Assembly (NCBI GenBank): GCA_001910725.1
Contig: MJGA01000007.1
Coordinates: 930,001 to 994,000 of the forward strand
Source: Phanerodontia chrysosporium
Lineage: Eukaryota > Basidiomycota > Agaricomycetes > Polyporales > Phanerochaetaceae
Direction of reading: 5' to 3'
DNA: 64,000 bases
Shown: positions 59,260 through 64,000 of the stretch, piece by piece
Position numbering within the stretch: position 1 is the first letter of the stretch
Layout of the letters: every line of letters starts with the position of its first letter
The notes under the pieces: generated by a model
The model's input: only the letters and a program-made list of their open reading frames with translations
Database searches by the model: none
What the model was told of the DNA's origin: nothing
Made by a program: the position numbers and the translations under genes

Positions 59260-62200
59260 CTACATGCCGTAGGGCACGTACTGCGACGGCGAGCCGCTGT
59301 GGCTGCTCTGCCCCATGTCGCCCACGAACGACTGCCACACGCTGTCCCGCCCGCCGTCGAACCCGCCCCCGGCGAGTGCGTCCAGCGGGTGGTGTCCCCG
59401 CAGCCCAAACCCCTGCCCGAAGCGCTCCTCCGCCGGCAGGAACGTCGCGGGGTGGAAGCCGTGGTCCGCGCCCGCGTGTCGCCCAAAGCCCGGCGTCGCG
59501 CGCAGCGGCGGCGGCGGCGGCCCGCCGGCGCGCATGATCTGCTCGTACGACGGCACCGTCGAGGACAGGAACGCGTCGTCGAGGTCCGCAAAGTCAAACG
59601 TGTCGAGGCCCGCCCCGGCCCCGGCCCCGGCACCACCGAACGCGTGCTGCTGCATCGACATCGCGGACGCCGACGAGGAGGACGCCGCCGATGCGCCCGA
59701 GGGCCCCGCGGCCGCGTCGCCAAACGGGCCCGCCATGTATCCTTGCACGGTCGCGTGGTGCGGCTGCGTGCGCACATGCGAGACCTGCGAGGACACCGGG
59801 ACGGGAGACCCCGAATGCGAGCGCGGCCCGGCAGGGTGCTGGATCACGACCTCCTGCCCGCCGAGCAGCCGCAGCTCGTCGATCTCGCCCGGCGGCGGCG
59901 AGAGGCACTGGTACTTGAGCGGGTTGCTCCAGTAGGTCATGAACGCGTTCTCGGCACGACGCTCGAGCTTCCGGAGGATTTCCTGGCGGAGGGTGCGCGC
60001 AACACACGTCGCGGTCAGCACTAGGCTCCCATCAACTGATGGACAGGCGTACAATGGTGTTTGGGTGACGGCACGACGCAGCGCCCTCATTGAACAGCCG
60101 GCACGCGGCCTTGAAGTTCGTCAGCGCGTTCTGCGCCAAGCTGCAGCTCGGGGTCGTGATGGGTATCGCGGCGAGCACGATCTGCAACGGCGTGGTCAGC
60201 ATGCTGATAGGCCCCCCCGCCAGGAGTGGCCATGACAAATTCGCGCACGCACGCAAGCTGAGAATATCCCCGACCAGAAATACCACATTCCCCCGACGGT
60301 CTTCGGGTGAAGTCTGTAGAGGTCGCGGAGCGCGAAACACATGCGAGTCGCACACCGATACGCGGCGAGCACGGAGCCGCCAAACTTGTGCGAAAGGGGG
60401 TTTTCCGAGCGCAATGCGACAGCGAGATAGTTGCGGTGCAGAAACAGCAGGTCTAGCAATGCAAAAAAGAATTTCCCACGCAGCCCTCGTCAGCCGTGGG
60501 GGGCCCTCGCGAGAAAGAGACTGCGCCGCGCACTCAGCTCCTTATCGGCGACGATGCAGTACTGCTGCACGGCCTGCGCCGCGTCGGACGACCATTGCCA
60601 CACTTCCGAGCCCTGCAGCGACGCCTGCAGGTGCGCAGGCACGGGAAACGTGCGGATCTTGCGGTCGAGCGCCATCGTCTCGTCGTACGACGCGACCTCC
60701 GCCGCCGTGAGCTTGATCGTCGGCCACAGGCACGCCGCCGCGTGTCGGTACTTCCAGTACGGGTCTGTGGAAACGCCCGCGGAAGGACGCGCGCGAGTCA
60801 GTGGGGATGCGGCAGAGAAGAAGGGGGAGGCGGGTGGCGCACACGGCATCAGGCTCGCGTCGCCCTCGTACTCGGGGAACTTCGTGTCCGTGTCGGCGAG
60901 GTTGATCGCGGGGGCGCGTCCCGTCGCAAAGCTCTGGGGCGGGCGTGCCCGCGGCGGGTCAGGAAGGCGCACACACGGAGACAGGAGCCAGGCACTCACG
61001 ACCCACGCGTCGAGGCGGTACAGCTCCCAGAACATCAGCCGCCGCCGGCGCAGCTCGGCAGGGTCCAGGTTGAACTGTGCGCCGTCACGATCTGCCCGTT
61101 GCGCGCGTAAGCCCCAATCTGTGTGCTGGCGGAGCAAAGAGTCCGTTTACTCACGCAGGCCAATCTGCAAGTGGGTGCGGCAATGTCATCAGCGGGGGAG
61201 CTTGCAACGCGCCGGCAGGGGCAACACGGGCCACAGCGAGAAAGAGGGGAAACGGGGACTCACTCGCAGGGCCACACGGGCCATGACGCCAATGAGGAGC
61301 CAGAGCTCCTCGCACGCGCGGCGGGTGCTGGACCAGAGGTAGCAGTCGACGAGGAAGAGCGCCTGCACGGTCGCGCACATCGCCTCGGCGACGACGGGCG
61401 CGGCGGCGAGCGCGGCGCACGCGAGCACGTAGTAGCGCTCCGCGTTCAGGTTCAGCCCGCCCGACGTCGCAAAGTCGACGCTGCGCTGGTGCCCGATCGC
61501 GAGCATGCCGAGGAAGACCGCGAGCTGGTGCGCGTGCACGTGCTCCACCGACGGCACGCCCGTGCCGCCGTAGATGCGCTCGACGAGCTCCGCCATGCAG
61601 TCCTCGTACGACACCGGGTTGTACCTGCGCCACGCAGCGTCAGCGGGCGCCGCCGGCAAGGGGACGTAGTTTTCGTTCGGGACGTACAGAGAGCCAAAGC
61701 GGTCGTAGAAGATCTCGATGATCTCCATTGCCTTCCCACGCGGGGGAAGGTACGGGATAAAGATATTTTTGCTGTAGGACCGGCTCCGCAGGCCGAATGG
61801 ATACGCGTTGAACAACATGACAATTTCTGGAGGGAGGTCGAGCGCGTGAAAATCCGGTTCGTAGCAGGTGTTGTTCATCCCCGCGTCCTAGAGCACCCCG
61901 AATAAAACATGGAGCCCTCAGCAACACGCGAGACGGCACGTACCGGCAACAACCCAGAAAAGTACTGCATCGGGAAAAGCCAATATCAGCCACAACGCAA
62001 GAAATTCGCAGCACGAAAAGAAGAGGCCCACCTCCGACGCCGACGTGTCCCCAAAGTACCGCGCGAGGCCGTCCTTGTCGATGGCGAGCGAGCCGGTGCC
62101 GACGCCGTACGAGCGGCGGCGGGCGCCCGTGCAGCCCTTGGCCGCCGCGCGGCATCGTCTGGCAGCGCGGGCTGCGCGCGGATGCGCAGGTGTGCGGCGG

Positions 62201-62805
62201 CGAGCGCGGACTCGAGCTCCTTGATCTTTGCGGACATGCTCGTGACCTGCTCGCCGAGCTTCTGCGCGTGGGACTGCAGCGCCCTGGCGTGCAACGGCCG
62301 TCAGGTTTTTTACAAACTATACCGGGGGCCGCGGCAGGGGGCGGGCCACTCACTTGTTGCCCTTCGTTGCGGCCATCGTGCCTGGGCGCAGGGTGTGAGC
62401 TGTGGGTGCGGGGCGGGCCGGGGGCTCGGGGAGAGATGGCGCGTACCGTTTGGACACAGCTTCGCGCACCCCCGCCGGACGCAGGCCTGGCAGGGCACGT
62501 TGCTGTTGCGCACTGGAGGTGAGCACGACGCGCGCGGACGGACAGCTGTGGGAGAAACGCGCACCGGTCGCACCGCAGTTTTGATCTGCGGGCGTGTCGC
62601 GCACAGGTCAGCAAGGGGGGGCAACGTCGCGCTCGGGCACCAGAATGGAGGAGGCCCACCGTCGACATTCGGCGCAGGAGAGGCCGCCTTTGCGTTCGCG
62701 GGGCGGTGAGGGGCGCTGTTGGGAGGGAGACTGGCTGGGGCTGCTGCCTTCGGCCTGTGGGCTGCTAGCGGACGGCTGCTGGGTGTCGGTGCTATCGGGG
62801 GACAT
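59260..62805 (-). CDS. Zn2Cys6 transcription factor (second), one apparent frameshift
   Basis: About 874 residues in 14 exons: 62660-62805, 62565-62585, 62447-62502, 62354-62381, 62032-62283, 61944-61964, 61264-61887, 61155-61164, 61000-61091, 60843-60933, 60534-60764, 60253-60452, 60053-60181, 59260-59982. The zinc cluster is SCAECRRSKLRCDRNVPC, QAC and CAKLC, spread over three exons, one 21 nt. A coiled segment (QKLGEQVTSMSAKIKELESAL) follows, as in dimerising regulators. The fungal-specific domain includes IGLHRDGAQFNLDPAE, where a 10-nt exon supplies IGL. Exon 5 is one base short between LRIRAQP and SYGVGTGSLA (about 62090-62200), with no intron to explain it. The C-terminus is Gly/Ala/Pro-rich. 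Confidence 0.88.
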
Positions 62806-62862
62806 TTGGGCCAAGAACAAGAAAAAAACTGGAAGCAGAAAAAAAAACAAGGCAGCGGCAAG

Positions 62863-62882
62863 GTGTGTGTGTGTGTGTGTGT
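62863..62882. repeat. (GT)10 microsatellite
   Basis: Ten GT units, followed by imperfect GCGTGTGCG, about 58 bp upstream of the regulator ATG. Confidence 0.95.
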
Positions 62883-63518
62883 GCGTGTGCGAGGCAGGTA
62901 GGGGCGGCTCGGTCGCGTCAGGAGGTACTTATGGGATCTGAGTGGCGAGCGCAAATCTAGGATGCAGCATTGTCACAGTGCGCACCTTGGGACTGTTTCA
63001 CTGGAATCGGATCTGCTCGATGACTGCCGACGGTCAAGGTTCTACCGCGGCGAGTGTCCCCAAGAGATAACGCCCTGCTATTTCGAATGCAGCCGCCCCG
63101 TCGGAGCCGCCCAGGACAGCCCTCGTCATGCACCCAGGCCGGCGGCTGGGCAGCGCGTGGGCTGGAGGGGCACCTCGGGCACTAGGATTCGATCCTGCGC
63201 GGCGCATCGGAATCAGAGGGATCTGCCGGAACACGCTTCGAGCTGCGCGTTTTGGGTCGGTCGGCACGAGAGGGCGCCAGGCTGGGCCCGCTCGCATGTC
63301 AGCAAAAAGCAAAATTCGCGCAACGCGGAGAGAGAGAGGGGGCAGGCGCGCAGCGCGCGGCTGGAAGGCACTGACTAAGCGGAAGCAACCGTGATAGACT
63401 GGCAACCAAAGAGAGAGCATCCAGGGCCGGTGTCCAGATCAAATCCGACTGTGAAACGCGGTCGCCCGGCTGCCGCGGCGCGTGGGGGCGACGGGGCCTG
63501 GCGGAGGCACGCGGAGGA

Positions 63519-63525
<7 letters not shown>

Positions 63526-63549
<24 letters not shown>
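63526..63549. repeat. GGC trinucleotide repeat with one GGT interruption
   Basis: Six to eight GGC-type units in the GC-rich upstream region; no convincing coding frame through it. Confidence 0.85.
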
Positions 63550-64000
63550 AGCAGCGGGCAGCAGGACGGGGGCGGGGGAGAGGACATGGGGCGAAGGGGC
63601 TCGCTCGCTGGACGGTGCGCCGCCGTATATACCGCGGTTGCGACCGAGTCGGAGGCTGGGCTGGCATCCGAGTCGGCTGGGATGCAATGGCTGGGCAGGC
63701 GAGCAGGGAGTGCCATCGGTGCCCGCCTCGGACGGTGGAGCCGTCACGGTCGTCGGGGGCCGCGCTCGGAGGGCGGGCGGAGAGGCGGGATGCGCAGGCT
63801 GGGCTTTGGTGTGAGGCCGTGTGTGGCCGCGAGCGCGAGCTGGAGGGCAGCCGAGTCTCTTACTCGCCGCTGCTCACGCAGTTCGCTCGCTCTTGCCCGA
63901 AATGGGCAATTCACCGAATCGGAGAATGGCAATGACTGTACACGCGCGCCTAACAGCGGTGGCTAACCCGGGAGGCTGGTCGCGGCCGTCGTCTCCCTGC

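Larger units (their letters stand above)
62806..64000. other. Upstream region of the second Zn2Cys6 regulator
   Basis: 1,195 bp to the window edge, GC-rich, with A runs and a GT repeat close to the ATG and a GGC repeat further out. Long open frames here reflect GC bias; none has a domain. The regulator's promoter should lie here. Confidence 0.5.

Noticed and set aside
59038..59260. Upstream in-frame ATG extending NBP35
   Set aside because: The added residues do not fit Nbp35, whose N-terminus is short before the Cys motif; more likely leader.
62863..62882. GT repeat as a Z-DNA regulatory switch
   Set aside because: Only ten units; position near the ATG is suggestive, but nothing in the sequence supports a function.
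63391..63966. 191-codon open frame at the right edge
   Set aside because: GC-biased and repeat-containing, with no domain; overlapping open frames occur on the other strand.

Overview
The window is nuclear DNA from a basidiomycete fungus, most likely an agaricomycete. The genes are dense and have many short introns (about 50-60 bp, GTRNGT donors). They are spread over both strands without operons. The products include fungal proteins typical of this group: a Kre9/Knh1-like secreted protein, Zn2Cys6 regulators, a cell-wall-integrity MAP kinase and Ure2p-like glutathione transferases. I see no transposon, tRNA, rRNA or CRISPR array. I rebuilt exon-intron models by hand and checked each for reading phase. 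All close exactly except those flagged as carrying apparent single-base frameshifts.

Layout. 1-9 kb: the 5' part of the glycogen debranching enzyme gene (-), histone H2A (-), an atypical 6-phosphogluconate dehydrogenase (-), an M50B-type membrane metallopeptidase (+) and vacuolar carboxypeptidase S (+). 9.6-17 kb: a LIM-RhoGAP regulator of Rho/Cdc42 GTPases and a basidiomycete-specific protein of unknown function. 18-28.4 kb: four Ure2p-like GST genes in one orientation, with the mRNA-decay factor PAT1 between the first and second. The fourth GST has a 1-nt deletion. 29-34 kb: a 65-residue orphan, a secreted two-repeat Kre9/Knh1-like protein and a type II membrane glycosyltransferase-like gene with frameshifts.

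34-64 kb is mostly core eukaryotic machinery, often in head-to-head pairs with short shared promoters: RPS15/RPP2, VMA10/PTA1 (symplekin), RPC53/XPT1 and TAF10/ADA1. The last pair joins two SAGA subunits. A Zn2Cys6 regulator, a mitoferrin-type carrier, an Slt2/Mpk1 MAP kinase, the cytosolic Fe-S scaffold NBP35 and a second Zn2Cys6 regulator complete the region.

The most unusual signals are in gene architecture. There are coding microexons of 5, 7, 9, 10, 10, 13, 16, 16 and 17 nt, three GC-AG introns (two flanking a 7-nt exon), three genes whose first coding exon is only the ATG, and an internal domain duplication with two 176-nt exons in matching phase. Other points of note are a 6PGDH homologue that has lost several substrate-contact residues and a recurrent pattern of apparent single-base losses in conserved genes, which looks more like assembly error than gene decay. 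I did not find a clearly new multi-gene system. The unknown-function family at 15-16.8 kb and the GST cluster are the best biological leads.
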